Shown here: positions 1-13,890 of the stretch, one piece after another
How the letters are laid out: every line of letters begins with the position of its first letter
Numbering within the stretch: position 1 is the first letter of the stretch
Assembly: GCF_000022205.1 (NCBI RefSeq)
Contig: NC_012029.1
Span: 434,001 to 498,000 of the forward strand
Direction: 5' to 3'
Length of the DNA stretch: 64,000 nucleotides
Source of the DNA: Halorubrum lacusprofundi ATCC 49239
GTDB taxonomy: Archaea; Halobacteriota; Halobacteria; Halobacteriales; Haloferacaceae
Position numbers and translations under genes: made by a program
Notes under the pieces: model-generated
Database searches by the model: none
Told to the model about the DNA's origin: nothing
Seen by the model: the letters and a program-made list of their open reading frames with translations, nothing else

Positions 1-52
1 GGGTGGCCGACTCCCTCGCACCGGCGACGCCACCGCCTCGTTCTTTATAAGT
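1..52 (+). repeat. 3' end of a dispersed structured repeat (copy A, cut by window start)
   Basis: The stretch has the conserved 3' segment of the repeat family seen complete at 46.2-46.6 kb: GACTCCCTCGCAC, then GCCACCGC, then the terminal TTTATAA at 45-51. The hairpin normally found between these two boxes is mostly missing. Everything 5' of it lies outside the window. No gene can be supported between here and the insertion sequence at 202. Confidence 0.6.
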
Positions 53-200
53 GATCGTCGCTGTTCTTGTACTGACCGCTGCTGGAACAACTGACCCGAC
101 TGCTACGGGCTTCAACAGCGCCAAAAAAACGAAACCGGAGAACGCGAGCGTGCGTGTTCGATTGCGGTGCGCGGTCGGAACGAGGCGTCTCGAGAGTGTA

Positions 201-1905
<1,705 letters not shown>

Positions 1906-1954
1906 CTATGCATACTATCACGGTCGGACGGGTTAATGATTGCGTTGGAAACCC

Positions 1955-2037
<83 letters not shown>

Positions 2038-2054
2038 CGTAACCTACCGAGTGG

Positions 2055-3713
2055 TTACATCGCACCGCCCATACCGCCCATGCCGCCCATGCCGCCGGCG
2101 GGGGCGCCGCCCTCGTCGCCGTCGCCGCCGGTCGACAGGTCGCCCGCAGAGATGATGTCGTCGATTTTCAGCACGAGGTTCGCGGCCTCGGCGGCGGAGG
2201 CGATCGCCTGCTCTTTCGCGTGAGCCGTCTCGACGACGCCGGCCTCGGTCGTGTTCTCGACTTCGCCGGAGAAGACGTTCAGTCCGGCCTCGGTGTCGCC
2301 GGCCTCGTGGGCCGCGCGGAGGTCGACGAGCAGGTCGATGGCGTCGAGCCCGGCGTTCTCGGCGAGCACGCGGGGGATCAGTTCGAGCGAGTCGGCGAAC
2401 GCCTCGACGGCGAGCTGCTCGCGGCCCGAGACGGTGTCGGCGTAGTCGCGCAGACGGCTCGCGAGCTCGACCTCGATGGCGCCGCCGCCGGGGAGCGTCC
2501 GCCCGTCGGAGACGGTCGTCGAGACCACGTCGATGGCGTCCTGGATGCCGCGTTCGAGCTCGTCGACGACGTGCTCGGTGGTGCCGTACAGCAGGAGGGT
2601 GACGCCGTGGGCGTCCTCGCCCTCGACGTAGAACAGCCCCTCCTCGGTGTCACGGCTGACCGTACCGATCGCGAGGTCGTCGGCGGTGAGCGAATCGAGG
2701 TCGCTGACGATGGGCGCGCCGAGGACGTTCTTGAGGAAGGTCAGGTCGGACTTCTTCGTCCGGCGGACGGCGAGGATGCCCTCCTTCGCGAGGTAGTGCT
2801 GGGCGAGGTCGTCGATCCCCTTCTGACAGAAGACCACGTCGGCGCCAGATTCGACGATTTTGTCGACTTTGTCGCGGAGCTGCTCTTCTTCCTGATCGAG
2901 GAAGCGCTGGAGCTGGTCGGGCGACTCGACGTTGACGGCGGTGTCAACGTCGGCCTCCTCGACCTCGATCGGGTCGTTGAGGAGGAGGACGTTCGCGTCC
3001 TCGAAGTCGGTCGGCATGTCCTCGTGGACCGGGTCCTTGTCGATGACGGCACCCGAGAGCAGGCGGGACTGTCCGGCCGCGCGGCCGGTGCGCGTCTCGA
3101 TGTTGAGGTTCGCCAGATCGACGACGTGCGAGCCGTCGTCGGCCTCGACGGTGACGCCCTGAATCGCGCGGACGACGAGGTCAGCGAGGGTGTCCTTATC
3201 GAGCTCCGCGCCCTTGCCGGTCATCGACGTCTCGGCGACGCTTTTCAGGGTCTCGGTGTCGTCGGGGTCGACCTGTGTGGCGACCTCGTCGACCTGCTCG
3301 CGGGCGTACTCGCTCGCGAGGTTGAAGCCCTTGATGACGGCCGTCGGGTGAATATCCTGTTCGAGAAGGTCCTCGGCGTTCTTCAGGAGCTCGCCCGCGA
3401 TCGCGACCGCGCTCGTCGTGCCGTCGCCGGCCTCGTCCTCCTGAGTCTGGGCGACTTCGACGATCATCTCGGCGGTCGGGTTGTCGATGTCCATCGTCTG
3501 CAGGATGGTGACGCCATCGTTCGTGATGGTGACGCCGCCCGTCGAGTCGACGAGCATCTTGTCCATCCCTTTCGGCCCGAGCGTCGAACGTACGGATTCG
3601 GCGACGCCGCGCGCCGCGGAGATGTTGTACTCCTGTGCGTCCTTGTCCTTGACGCGCTGGGCGTCGTCGCCCATGATGATCATCGGCTGACCCTGCTGCA
3701 TTCGCTGGCTCAT
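2055..3713 (-). CDS. ths: Thermosome subunit (group II chaperonin)
   Basis: 552-residue ATP-dependent cytosolic chaperonin subunit that assembles into a double-ring folding cage. The N-terminal equatorial part has the ATP-site motif GDGTTSAVA, and the C-terminus is a GGM-rich tail ending [10 protein letters not shown], typical of haloarchaeal thermosomes. The chosen Met ([14 protein letters not shown]) lies about 25 nt downstream of a TATA box at 3738-3746, so the mRNA is probably leaderless; the frame stays open 40 codons further upstream but runs across that promoter. An insertion sequence sits just after the stop codon. Confidence 0.96.
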   Translation of the reverse strand: MSQRMQQGQPMIIMGDDAQRVKDKDAQEYNISAARGVAESVRSTLGPKGMDKMLVDSTGGVTITNDGVTILQTMDIDNPTAEMIVEVAQTQEDEAGDGTTSAVAIAGELLKNAEDLLEQDIHPTAVIKGFNLASEYAREQVDEVATQVDPDDTETLKSVAETSMTGKGAELDKDTLADLVVRAIQGVTVEADDGSHVVDLANLNIETRTGRAAGQSRLLSGAVIDKDPVHEDMPTDFEDANVLLLNDPIEVEEADVDTAVNVESPDQLQRFLDQEEEQLRDKVDKIVESGADVVFCQKGIDDLAQHYLAKEGILAVRRTKKSDLTFLKNVLGAPIVSDLDSLTADDLAIGTVSRDTEEGLFYVEGEDAHGVTLLLYGTTEHVVDELERGIQDAIDVVSTTVSDGRTLPGGGAIEVELASRLRDYADTVSGREQLAVEAFADSLELIPRVLAENAGLDAIDLLVDLRAAHEAGDTEAGLNVFSGEVENTTEAGVVETAHAKEQAIASAAEAANLVLKIDDIISAGDLSTGGDGDEGGAPAGGMGGMGGMGGAM

Positions 3714-3737
3714 ACAACGTTTGATTGATTGTGATTC

Positions 3738-3746
3738 TATATAAAT
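3738..3746 (-). promoter_or_regulatory. TATA box of the thermosome gene
   Basis: On the minus strand the sequence reads TTTATATAG, 25 nt before the ATG at 3713. This is the normal archaeal TATA-to-start distance and supports a leaderless transcript starting at or next to the ATG. Confidence 0.7.
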
Positions 3747-4077
3747 GTGTCGTTGATTGCTGTTCGATCGAGATCGCGGAACCGTACACGAACAGGCCAA
3801 AAACCGCCAGACTCCGCGGCTTTCGAACGACATTTGTGTGTATAGTTAGCATGCAACTTTATCACGATTGTATACCCCCATGCGGGTCGTTTATATATTC
3901 ATTTGCGCCGATCGATGAGTGTCCGTTCGAGGCGTTGCGAGCCGCTACTGTCGAGCGTGTTATTGTCGAACGTCGCTGTCGGATGTCGCTGTCGGATGTC
4001 GCTTTTGCGACGTCGCTATCGGTGTTTCGGTGTGAATTACCGAACGAGAACGGAAACGTGCGGTCGCCCGCGAGCGG
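3747..4077. other. Gene-free spacer, partly AT-rich
   Basis: No coding region can be supported. It includes a second TATA-like TTTATATATTC near 3889-3899 with no matching gene, and a tandem 13-bp repeat (unit CGCTGTCGGATGT) at about 3971-3996. It separates the thermosome promoter from the 3' end of the next minus-strand gene. Confidence 0.5.
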
Positions 4078-4245
4078 TCACCGGTCGCGCTCGTCGCTCC
4101 CGGTGAGGTACTGCGAGTCGATCTCGTCGAGCGTCGGTTCCGGTGGTTCGTCGGCGGCGTCGAGCTCACGTCGGTTGAGGCGGCTCTCTAACTGCCGGCG
4201 CTTGTTTCTCCCTTTCCGCTCGCGACCTGCTTTCGTGTCTGGCAT
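4078..4245 (-). CDS. Small basic/acidic conserved-looking protein, unknown function
   Basis: 55-residue protein beginning MPDTKAGRERKGRNKRRQLE, with a highly basic N-terminal half (KGRNKRRQ, RLNRREL) and an acidic, proline-containing C-terminal half (DEPPEPTLDEID). A second in-frame ATG two codons upstream (4251) would add Met-Thr. No membrane segment, signal peptide or cysteine is seen. The charged layout suggests a nucleic-acid or ribosome contact, but that is only a guess. It lies alone between the thermosome and tRNA-Ser. Confidence 0.6.
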   Translation of the reverse strand: MPDTKAGRERKGRNKRRQLESRLNRRELDAADEPPEPTLDEIDSQYLTGSDERDR

Positions 4246-4502
4246 CGTCATCCATGTCAACACTACCCATACTAATGAGTCTTGTGTCGGTGTATCGAAA
4301 CGTCTGTGACGTGACCGAATGGCACCGCTGCGCCGGGCTATGAGTGCGAGATCCTCAAAAAGCGCCAGACGAAGGGAGTTGAGCCCCAGTCGTTCCGCTC
4401 GCTCCGCTCGCGTCACTCCCTGGTTCAAATCCGCTGGTGCTTTTGCTGTCGCAGAACTCACTCGTCGCTCCGCTCCTCGTTCGTTGTTGCGACAACAAAA
4501 AC

Positions 4503-4583
4503 GCCAGGAGAGGGATTTGAACCCCCGATCCCAGAAGGGAACACGCTTTCCAGGCGTGCGCCTTACCACTCGGCCATCCTGGC
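4503..4583 (-). tRNA. tRNA-Ser (anticodon GGA)
   Basis: The minus strand folds as a class II tRNA. The acceptor stem pairs GCCAGGA with TCCTGGC, the anticodon arm is CACGC-CTGGAAA-GCGTG with anticodon GGA, a long variable arm pairs TTCCC with GGGAT-type sequence, and the T arm contains GGTTCAAATCC. CCA is not encoded. GGA reads UCC and UCU serine codons. No intron is visible. Confidence 0.95.
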
Positions 4584-4610
4584 TCGGTCTGAGATAATTC
4601 GGTGGGACTG

Positions 4611-4910
4611 TTAAGTCCTTCTTTTCGCGTGGAGTCGGTACTCGGTCGCGTACGCGATCCCGCCGGACGCGACGACGATCGTTCCCGCGAGCGCGAACAG
4701 CCCGACGTACCCGAAGGGGAGATCGCCGTCGACGAGCAGGTACCCCTGCGCGAGCACGAGGAACGCGAACCCGCCGACAAGTCCCCACAGGGCGGCGGAT
4801 CGCGCCCTCGCCGGACGGGTCGCCGAGACACCGGGCGAGCCCGCGGTCCCTTCGTTCCCGTCCCTCTCTTGTTCGTCGGCCCTGTCGGCCCCATTGGCCC
4901 CGTCGGCCAT
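4611..4910 (-). CDS. Small two-helix membrane protein
   Basis: 99 residues: a polar, charged N-terminal third followed by two hydrophobic helices (about residues 40-58, beginning LWGLVGGFAFLV, and 67-86, beginning GYVGLFALAG) and a short basic tail ending HAKRRT. It starts immediately after the RidA stop codon (TAG then ATG), so it is the second gene of a RidA operon. No enzymatic motif is present. The function is unknown; the coupling to RidA may simply reflect compact packing. Confidence 0.75.
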   Translation of the reverse strand: MADGANGADRADEQERDGNEGTAGSPGVSATRPARARSAALWGLVGGFAFLVLAQGYLLVDGDLPFGYVGLFALAGTIVVASGGIAYATEYRLHAKRRT

Positions 4911-5291
4911 CTACTCGGCGACGGCGACGGCCTCGATCTCGACGCCGACGCCCTTCGGGAGCGCGCCGGCCTGCACGGCCGACCGGGCGGGCGGCGATTC
5001 CTCGAAGTAGCCCGCGTACGTCTCGTTCATCTCGTCGAAGTCGTCGATGTCGGCGAGGAAGACGGTCGTTTTGAGCACGTCCGCCGGATCTGCGCCCGCC
5101 TCGTCGAGCACGGCCACGAGGTTGTCGAGGGCCTGCTCGGTCTGTTCGGCGATCGACGCGTCGTCGAGGAGGTCGCCGTCCGGCGTCAGCGGGATCTGGC
5201 CAGCTGTGAACACGAGGTCGCCGTTCGTCGTCGCCTGACTGTACGCGCCGACCGCCGCGGGGGCCGCGTCGGTGTGAACTGTCTCCTTCAT
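4911..5291 (-). CDS. ridA: RidA family reactive-intermediate deaminase
   Basis: 126-residue Rid/YjgF protein, normally a trimer that hydrolyses 2-aminoacrylate and related enamine/imine intermediates from PLP enzymes. The family features are visible: APAAVGAYSQA at the N-terminus, GQIPLTPDG, and the C-terminal RSAVQAGALPKGVGVEIEA with the arginine that binds the carboxylate. The length is typical. The start at Met 5291 (MKETVHTD) matches the family; a longer frame to 5354 is only basic, low-complexity sequence. Confidence 0.93.
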   Translation of the reverse strand: MKETVHTDAAPAAVGAYSQATTNGDLVFTAGQIPLTPDGDLLDDASIAEQTEQALDNLVAVLDEAGADPADVLKTTVFLADIDDFDEMNETYAGYFEESPPARSAVQAGALPKGVGVEIEAVAVAE

Positions 5292-5392
5292 ACGCGTTCG
5301 CCTTCGACTGGCGTCCCTAAGAGTGCCCGGGGAACGCGTCTCTCTCCACACCACCGTTGCCCCTATATCCTTTGCGTGCTAACACACGGCAT

Positions 5393-5824
5393 ATGACGGG
5401 AGCAGACATCGCCCCGGTCGTCGCGATCCTCGGCGCGGTGGCCTTGATCAATCTCGCGTTCGCGTGGCTGTTCACGCGCGGGGACCGCGATCCGGCCGAC
5501 TTCCTCGGGTCGGCGCGCGAGGTTCCCGAGGACTCGACGGCCGAGTTAGAGCGGGACAGCGACCGTGGGCCCGACCGCGAGCCCGAGCCCGGCCCGGACC
5601 CGCCCCGCGACGGCGCGACGGACTTCACGGTGAACGCGGGAGAGTCGGAGCCGACGGGCGACCCGCCCCCGCTCGACACCGACGGCGAGACGGTCGTCTG
5701 TCGGCACTGCGGCGCGGCGAACCGGACGGGCTACCAGTACTGCCGCTGGTGCGTCCGCTCCGGCTTCGTCGACGACGGGTCCGACGGGACCGCGGGGGCG
5801 GCGATGACGAACCGGTCGCTGTGA
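5393..5824 (+). CDS. Membrane-anchored single zinc-ribbon protein
   Basis: 143 residues. An N-terminal transmembrane helix (about residues 5-24, IAPVVAILGAVALINLAF) is followed by a long acidic and proline-rich linker and one C-terminal zinc ribbon with CRHCGAAN near residue 102 and CRWC near 116, a four-cysteine site. Such one-ribbon membrane proteins are common in haloarchaea and have no assigned function. The ATG at 5393 just precedes the hydrophobic segment; an upstream ATG at 5357 is less likely. Confidence 0.75.
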   Translation: MTGADIAPVVAILGAVALINLAFAWLFTRGDRDPADFLGSAREVPEDSTAELERDSDRGPDREPEPGPDPPRDGATDFTVNAGESEPTGDPPPLDTDGETVVCRHCGAANRTGYQYCRWCVRSGFVDDGSDGTAGAAMTNRSL

Positions 5825-5825
5825 A

Positions 5826-6638
5826 TCAGTCCGCGTCGACGCGACACCCGCCCGAGTAGTCGATCCCCTCGATCGTCTCGATGCCGTCGTCGCCACAGAC
5901 CGGGCAGTCGGGGTTGCGCCGGTACGGCACGGATTCGAAGGTCATGTCCATCGCGTCGTAGAAGAGCACGCGCCCGTCGAGCGTCTCACCCGTGTCGAGC
6001 AGGAGTTTGATCGCCTCGGTGGCTTGAATGCACCCGACCGTCCCAGGCAACACACCGAGCACGCCGGTCGTCGCACAGTCGGGCACCGTCCCCGGTTCCG
6101 GCGCCTCCGGGAACAGACACCGGTAACAGGGGCCGTCGGGAACGAGCGTCGTCGCCTGCCCCTCGAACTTGTAGATCGCGCCGTGGACCACGGGAAGCCC
6201 CTCGATCCGGGCGGCGTCGTTGACAACGTATCGAGTCCGGAAGTTGTCCGCGCAGTCGACGACGAGGTCGTAGCCGGCGAGCAGGTCGCGGACGTTCCCC
6301 TCGTCGAGCCGCGTCTCGTACGTCTCCACGTCGATGTCGGGATTGAGCCGGTCGACGTACCGCGCCGCCGACTCGACCTTCGGCTCGCCCACGTCGGCGT
6401 CGCCGTGGATCACCTGCCGCTGGAGGTTCGAGCGCTCGACCACGTCGCCGTCGACGATCCCGATTGTGCCGACGCCCGCGGCCGCGAGGTACTGGATGAC
6501 CGGCGCGCCGAGCCCGCCGGCGCCGACCACGAGCGCGCGTCCGTCGAGGAGGCGCTTTTGCCCCTCCGGGCCGACCTCGTCCATGATCACGTGTCTGGAG
6601 TACCGGTCGAGTTGGTCAGCGTCGAGCGAGAGACTCAT
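5826..6638 (-). CDS. ubaA: UbaA, E1-like activating enzyme for SAMPs (ThiF/MoeB family)
   Basis: 270-residue adenylyltransferase that activates the C-terminal glycine of small archaeal modifier proteins for protein conjugation (sampylation) and for sulfur transfer to tRNA and molybdopterin. The nucleotide loop GAGGLG is at residues 39-44, the Arg-rich strand SNLQRQ near 70-75, zinc cysteines are in CYRC (171-174) and CPVC (245-248), and the predicted catalytic Cys188 (in PDCATTGV) matches the position known for Haloferax UbaA. There is no rhodanese domain. A likely substrate, a SAMP2-like protein, is encoded at 17.1 kb. Confidence 0.93.
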   Translation of the reverse strand: MSLSLDADQLDRYSRHVIMDEVGPEGQKRLLDGRALVVGAGGLGAPVIQYLAAAGVGTIGIVDGDVVERSNLQRQVIHGDADVGEPKVESAARYVDRLNPDIDVETYETRLDEGNVRDLLAGYDLVVDCADNFRTRYVVNDAARIEGLPVVHGAIYKFEGQATTLVPDGPCYRCLFPEAPEPGTVPDCATTGVLGVLPGTVGCIQATEAIKLLLDTGETLDGRVLFYDAMDMTFESVPYRRNPDCPVCGDDGIETIEGIDYSGGCRVDAD

Positions 6639-6745
6639 GGGTGAATATGGGCGGTGAATCGGTATAATCGTGTTCCCGTCTCTCTGCCGTTCCGATGTTT
6701 GGGGGTGTTCGAGGCGTTCGAGGTGTTCGACGCCCCGCGGACGGT

Positions 6746-7636
6746 TTATAAGTAGTCGCCCAGCAGCGGCTCGACGCGCTCGCGGGTGTCCTCCGGGATC
6801 GCTTCAGTAGGCGTGTTGACGGTGCCTTCGAGCGATGTGTGGGCGTCGCACTCCAAGCCGTCCGGGAGCGTCCGCACGGCCTCCTCGACGGCGGCTTTGA
6901 TCGCCTTCTGATTCTGTTCGGCGTTCTCCAGTACCTCCGCGAGCGTCACCTCGCTGTCCGCCTTCCACACGTCGTAGTCGGTGACGCCGGCGATCGTCGC
7001 GTACGCGATCTCCGCCTCGCGGGCGAGCTTCGCCTCCGGGATCGCGGTCATGCCGACCAGGTCCCACCCTTGACTCTTGTAAAACTCCGACTCCGCACGC
7101 GTCGAGTACTGCGGGCCCTCGATGCAGACGTAGGTGCCGCCCTTCACGACGTTCGTGTCGTCGGCGGTGTCACCCTCCCCGTCGCCGCCGACGGCCGACT
7201 CCGCGGCCTCGGTGAGGTGATCGACCAGCTCGGGGCTGTACGGGTCCGCGAACGGCTGGTGGACGACGACGCCGTCGCCGTAAAAGGAGAGGTCGCGGTG
7301 CTTCGTCCGGTCGTAGATCTGATCGGGAACGACGAGCGTGCCGGGCTCCAGTTCCGCTTTCAGGCTCCCCACCGCGTTCGACGCGAAGATGTGCGTGACG
7401 CCCGCCTTTTTAAGAGCGTACATGTTCGCGCGGTAGGGGAGGTCGGTGGGCGAGACGCCGTGGTTCGAGCCGTGCCGCGGGAGGAAGGCCACTTCCTTCC
7501 CCGTGTCCCCGAACTCGCCGATCGTGATCGCGTCGCTGGGCTCGCCGTAGGGCGTGTCGTACTCGACCTCGCGCACGTCGTTCAGGGGCAGCGCCTCGTA
7601 GATGCCGCTGCCGCCGATAAAGCCGATGGTGCTCAT
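6746..7636 (-). CDS. mtnP: S-methyl-5'-thioadenosine phosphorylase
   Basis: 296-residue phosphorylase that splits methylthioadenosine, a by-product of polyamine and related synthesis, into adenine and 5-methylthioribose-1-phosphate. Typical signatures include the phosphate-binding GGSGIYEAL at the N-terminus, SNAVGSLKAELEPG, GPQYSTRAE, MTAIPEAKLAREAEI and VTDYDVW; the Asp residues of the last motif indicate adenine rather than guanine specificity. A small acidic insertion near residues 150-162 (GGDGEGDTADDT) is a halophilic feature. It is transcribed alone. Confidence 0.93.
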   Translation of the reverse strand: MSTIGFIGGSGIYEALPLNDVREVEYDTPYGEPSDAITIGEFGDTGKEVAFLPRHGSNHGVSPTDLPYRANMYALKKAGVTHIFASNAVGSLKAELEPGTLVVPDQIYDRTKHRDLSFYGDGVVVHQPFADPYSPELVDHLTEAAESAVGGDGEGDTADDTNVVKGGTYVCIEGPQYSTRAESEFYKSQGWDLVGMTAIPEAKLAREAEIAYATIAGVTDYDVWKADSEVTLAEVLENAEQNQKAIKAAVEEAVRTLPDGLECDAHTSLEGTVNTPTEAIPEDTRERVEPLLGDYL

Positions 7637-7681
7637 ACCCGGAGTGCGCCCGCTCGCTACTTATAAGGAGTGAAAGGGGAG

Positions 7682-8677
7682 CTACAGCAGCCACCGCACC
7701 GCCGCGAGCGCGAGCGCGCTCACGACGAGCAGGTGGACGAGGACCGCGCCGACGGCGGCCCCGCCGACCTCGCGCATCTCCCGGAGCCGGATCGAGAGCC
7801 CGAGGCCGACGAACGCCAGCGTGAAGAGCGCGTCCGACACCCGTCCGATCGACTCCAGCGCGGCCGGCGAGAGGAGCCCGCTGTTCGCGACCGCCGCGAC
7901 CGCGAGGAACCCGAGCAGGAACTTCGGGAACTCCGCCCACAGCCGCCGCACGCCGGGCTCGGTCGCCGACCGCGCGGTGTACGCGAGCGAGTAGGCGATC
8001 GCGACGCCCCCCAGAAGGGAGTTGCGCGCGAGCTTCGTCACGGTCGCCCACTGGCCCGCCTCCGTCGAGTGCGCGAACCCCGCGGCCGCGACGGGGCCGG
8101 TCGAGAACATGCTCACGCCGGCCCAGACGCCGAACTGGCGGCCGGTGAGTCCGAGCCACTCGCCGGCGATCGGGAACGCGACGAGCGTGACGGCGTCAAA
8201 GAGGAGGACGGTCGCCGCCGCGAACGTGATCGCTGACCCCCGCGCGTCGAGCACGCGCCCGATCGCGACGACCGCGGAGACGCCGCAGATACTCGCGCCC
8301 GCGGCCAAAAGCGAGGGCGTCGTCCCGTCGAGCCGGAACAGACCCCGAGCGATCGCCTCCGCGAGCAGGAGTCCGCCGCCGACCGCGACGACGACGAGCC
8401 CGAGCACGGTCGGCCCCGCGGCGAGGAACTCTTCGATGACGACCGCCGCGCCGAGCAGGACGATTCCGGTCTCCAAGAAGAGCTTGTCGACGCCGACGCC
8501 GGGCTCCGCTGCGTCCGGCGTCCCCGCGGTGTTACCGACGAGCGCGCCGATTCCGACCGCGACGACGAGTGGTTGGAGCCCGTCGACCGCGCCGGCGATG
8601 AGGTGCGAGAGGATCGCGCCGACGGCCAGAAAGGCGATTCCGGGGAGGTACGGTCGAGCGGCAGAGATGACTCCCAT
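7682..8677 (-). CDS. YeiH/UPF0324-family putative sulfate exporter
   Basis: 331-residue polytopic membrane protein with about ten hydrophobic helices. The conserved central region GASICGVSAVVAIG resembles the YeiH (UPF0324) family, sometimes annotated as putative sulfate exporters; the substrate is not proven. The start ATG overlaps the stop of the 63-residue protein upstream (TGATG), so the two are translationally coupled and may act together. Confidence 0.85.
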   Translation of the reverse strand: MGVISAARPYLPGIAFLAVGAILSHLIAGAVDGLQPLVVAVGIGALVGNTAGTPDAAEPGVGVDKLFLETGIVLLGAAVVIEEFLAAGPTVLGLVVVAVGGGLLLAEAIARGLFRLDGTTPSLLAAGASICGVSAVVAIGRVLDARGSAITFAAATVLLFDAVTLVAFPIAGEWLGLTGRQFGVWAGVSMFSTGPVAAAGFAHSTEAGQWATVTKLARNSLLGGVAIAYSLAYTARSATEPGVRRLWAEFPKFLLGFLAVAAVANSGLLSPAALESIGRVSDALFTLAFVGLGLSIRLREMREVGGAAVGAVLVHLLVVSALALAAVRWLL

Positions 8678-8868
8678 CAGAAGACGCCCGCGACCTGTCC
8701 CGCGACGTGGGCGGCGACGACGGCGAGCCCGAGCACGAGCGCCTGCCAGCCGCGGTCGAGTGCGAGCCACCGATCGACGAGCGGGGAGCCGGTCCGGGCG
8801 GCGGCGTCCGGCCGGTCGCCGGTCCTGTCCGCCCGATCGCCCGGCCCGTCGGCGGCGTCCGATACCAT
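8677..8868 (-). CDS. Small membrane protein coupled to the YeiH-type transporter
   Basis: 63 residues: a charged N-terminal half (Asp/Arg rich) and one C-terminal hydrophobic helix (WQALVLGLAVVAAHVAGQV). The stop TGA shares its A with the ATG of the transporter gene. A TATA-like TTATATATAG (minus; plus 8890-8899) lies about 25 nt before the ATG, so this is the leaderless first gene of the pair. It may be an accessory subunit; no family is recognised. Confidence 0.7.
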   Translation of the reverse strand: MVSDAADGPGDRADRTGDRPDAAARTGSPLVDRWLALDRGWQALVLGLAVVAAHVAGQVAGVF

Positions 8869-8996
8869 ACGTGGGGATCGCCGCGCTCGCTATATATAAG
8901 GTCGGACTCGGGGCGTTTCGGGAGGAGAACAAGCTGAATCGCGCCGGGGAAGGACCGAAAGAGGCACTTCGCGGGGCGGTGTCATGTCCACAACTA

Positions 8997-12123
<3,127 letters not shown>

Positions 12124-12172
12124 CTATGCATACTATCACGGTCGGACGGGTTAATGATTGCGTTGGAAACCC

Positions 12173-12255
<83 letters not shown>

Positions 12256-12323
12256 CGTAACTCGCGACAGCGAGTGCAGTCGTCGACCGATGTAGTCGTC
12301 GACCGGGACAGTCGCCGGCCGAG

Positions 12324-13736
12324 TCAGTCGTCGGCTTCGGCGGTAGCGTGATCGTCGGCGCCGTCGTCCTCGGTCTCAGCGCCTGCCTCCGCGTCGGCGT
12401 CGACCCGTGGGAAGTTCTCGATCGTCGCCTCGCGGAACGCCGCCTCGTCGAACTCGTGGTCCTCGTCGAAGAAGTCGAGAACCGTGTGTACGTCGGTCAT
12501 CGCGTTCTTCAGCGCGGTCGACGCGCCCGGCGAGGGCGTGATGTTGAACAGAACCCCGTCGCCGGTGATCTTCGCCTCGCCCATGTCGAGCTCCTTGGTC
12601 TCCGTATTGACGATCTGCGGGCGCACGCCGCCGTACCCCTTCGCGCGCTCGATGTCGTCGACGTCGACGCTCGGCACGACCTTCTGGACGTCCGGGAGGA
12701 ACGCGCGCTTGCCGATCTCGGGGATGTCGTACACGAGGTTGCGCACGACGTAGGGGAAGAGGATGCGGTCCGAGAGGATGTTGACGTAGCTCAGGACCGA
12801 CGCCGGCGAGAAGCCGAACACGTCGGCAAAGTCGCTCACGGTGGAGAGTCGGCCGCGTTCGAGTGCGGGGACGAGCTTCGCGGTGGGGCCGAAGCGCGTG
12901 ACTCCGCCGTCGTGCACGTCGGCGTCGCCGTGGACCGCCGCGAACGGGAGCTTCTTCATCTGCAGCGTGTACACCTTCCCGTTCAACAGGTCGTCGGCGA
13001 GGAAGAAGCTCCCCGCGACCGGAAGCAGCGACATGTGCTCGCCGTACCCCATCTCCTTGGCGAACTGGAGGCTGTGGGAGCCGGCGGCGACGACGACCGC
13101 GTCGGCCTCGAAGTCGCCGTCGTCGGTCTCGACCGTGAACCCGTCGTACCCCTCGTCGACGTTCTCGACCGCGGTGCCGAGGTGGACGCCGACACCGTCC
13201 TCCTCGCGGGCGGCGTCGACGAACGACTTCGCGACCGCGCCGTAGTCGACGACATAGCCGTCCGGTGTCTGGAGCGCCTTGAGCGCCGTGGTCGGGTCGC
13301 GGCCCTCGACGACCTTCGGCTCTAGCTCCTCGATCTCCTCGCGGCCGATCTCTCGGAGCTTCGGGTAGAGGTCGCCGAATCCGTTTTGATGGTAGCGCTC
13401 TTCCAGCTTGGCGGCCTCCTCGTCGCCGACGCCGAGGACCATCTTGCTGCGCTTGCTGTGCATCTCCCGGTCCGGGTCGGTCCCTTCGAGGTAGCCCGCC
13501 AGCAGCTCGGCGCCCTCCTTGACCTCCTCGGCCTTTTCGAGGGTGTAGTTCGTCTCGATGTCGCCGAAGTGCAGCGTCTGGGAGTTGTTCGTCCGGTGGG
13601 AGTTGATCGCGGCGATCTCCCGCTCTTTTTCGATCAGCGTCACGTCATCGATGTCGGTGAACTTCGCCACCGTGTACAGAAGCGACGCCCCGCTTATCCC
13701 CCCGCCGACGATGATCAGATCAGTGTTCTCGGACAT
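12324..13736 (-). CDS. mqo: Malate:quinone oxidoreductase (FAD-dependent)
   Basis: 470-residue flavoprotein that oxidises malate to oxaloacetate and passes electrons to the membrane quinone pool, a TCA-cycle step alternative to malate dehydrogenase. The FAD-binding GGGISGASLLYTVAKF starts at residue 11, followed by the IEKE strand end and the conserved NSHRTNNSQTLHFGDIETNYT. The C-terminal tail after residue 440 is very acidic and looks disordered. It is a single gene; the stop lies 67 bp from the inserted element at 12256. Confidence 0.9.
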   Translation of the reverse strand: MSENTDLIIVGGGISGASLLYTVAKFTDIDDVTLIEKEREIAAINSHRTNNSQTLHFGDIETNYTLEKAEEVKEGAELLAGYLEGTDPDREMHSKRSKMVLGVGDEEAAKLEERYHQNGFGDLYPKLREIGREEIEELEPKVVEGRDPTTALKALQTPDGYVVDYGAVAKSFVDAAREEDGVGVHLGTAVENVDEGYDGFTVETDDGDFEADAVVVAAGSHSLQFAKEMGYGEHMSLLPVAGSFFLADDLLNGKVYTLQMKKLPFAAVHGDADVHDGGVTRFGPTAKLVPALERGRLSTVSDFADVFGFSPASVLSYVNILSDRILFPYVVRNLVYDIPEIGKRAFLPDVQKVVPSVDVDDIERAKGYGGVRPQIVNTETKELDMGEAKITGDGVLFNITPSPGASTALKNAMTDVHTVLDFFDEDHEFDEAAFREATIENFPRVDADAEAGAETEDDGADDHATAEADD

Positions 13737-13890
13737 GCGTGGTGAAAGCTCTCACTCTTCAGAACGGGCTCGGTCGTTAACGTTCTTGCTATCTTCGCCG
13801 CCGATCCGGCGGTAGAGTCCCTACAGTCGTCGTTTTTGAAGTTCGACAACTGTCGTACTCGAAGCGACCCTGACGGAGGGCCCCGACGGG

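Noticed and set aside
2220-3728. A 502-codon open frame antisense to the thermosome
   Set aside because: It mirrors thermosome codons in a GC-rich genome and has no recognisable domain or start signal.
4319-4460. tRNA-like fragment (TGGTTCAAATCCGC on the plus strand) near tRNA-Ser, possibly an att site
   Set aside because: Only the T-loop core is shared; the arms do not pair and there is no integrase nearby.
8022-8996. Extension of the HD hydrolase frame upstream by about 325 codons
   Set aside because: That part is antisense to the YeiH-type transporter and low complexity; the conserved start KDPVHGYVEL fits the ATG at 8997.
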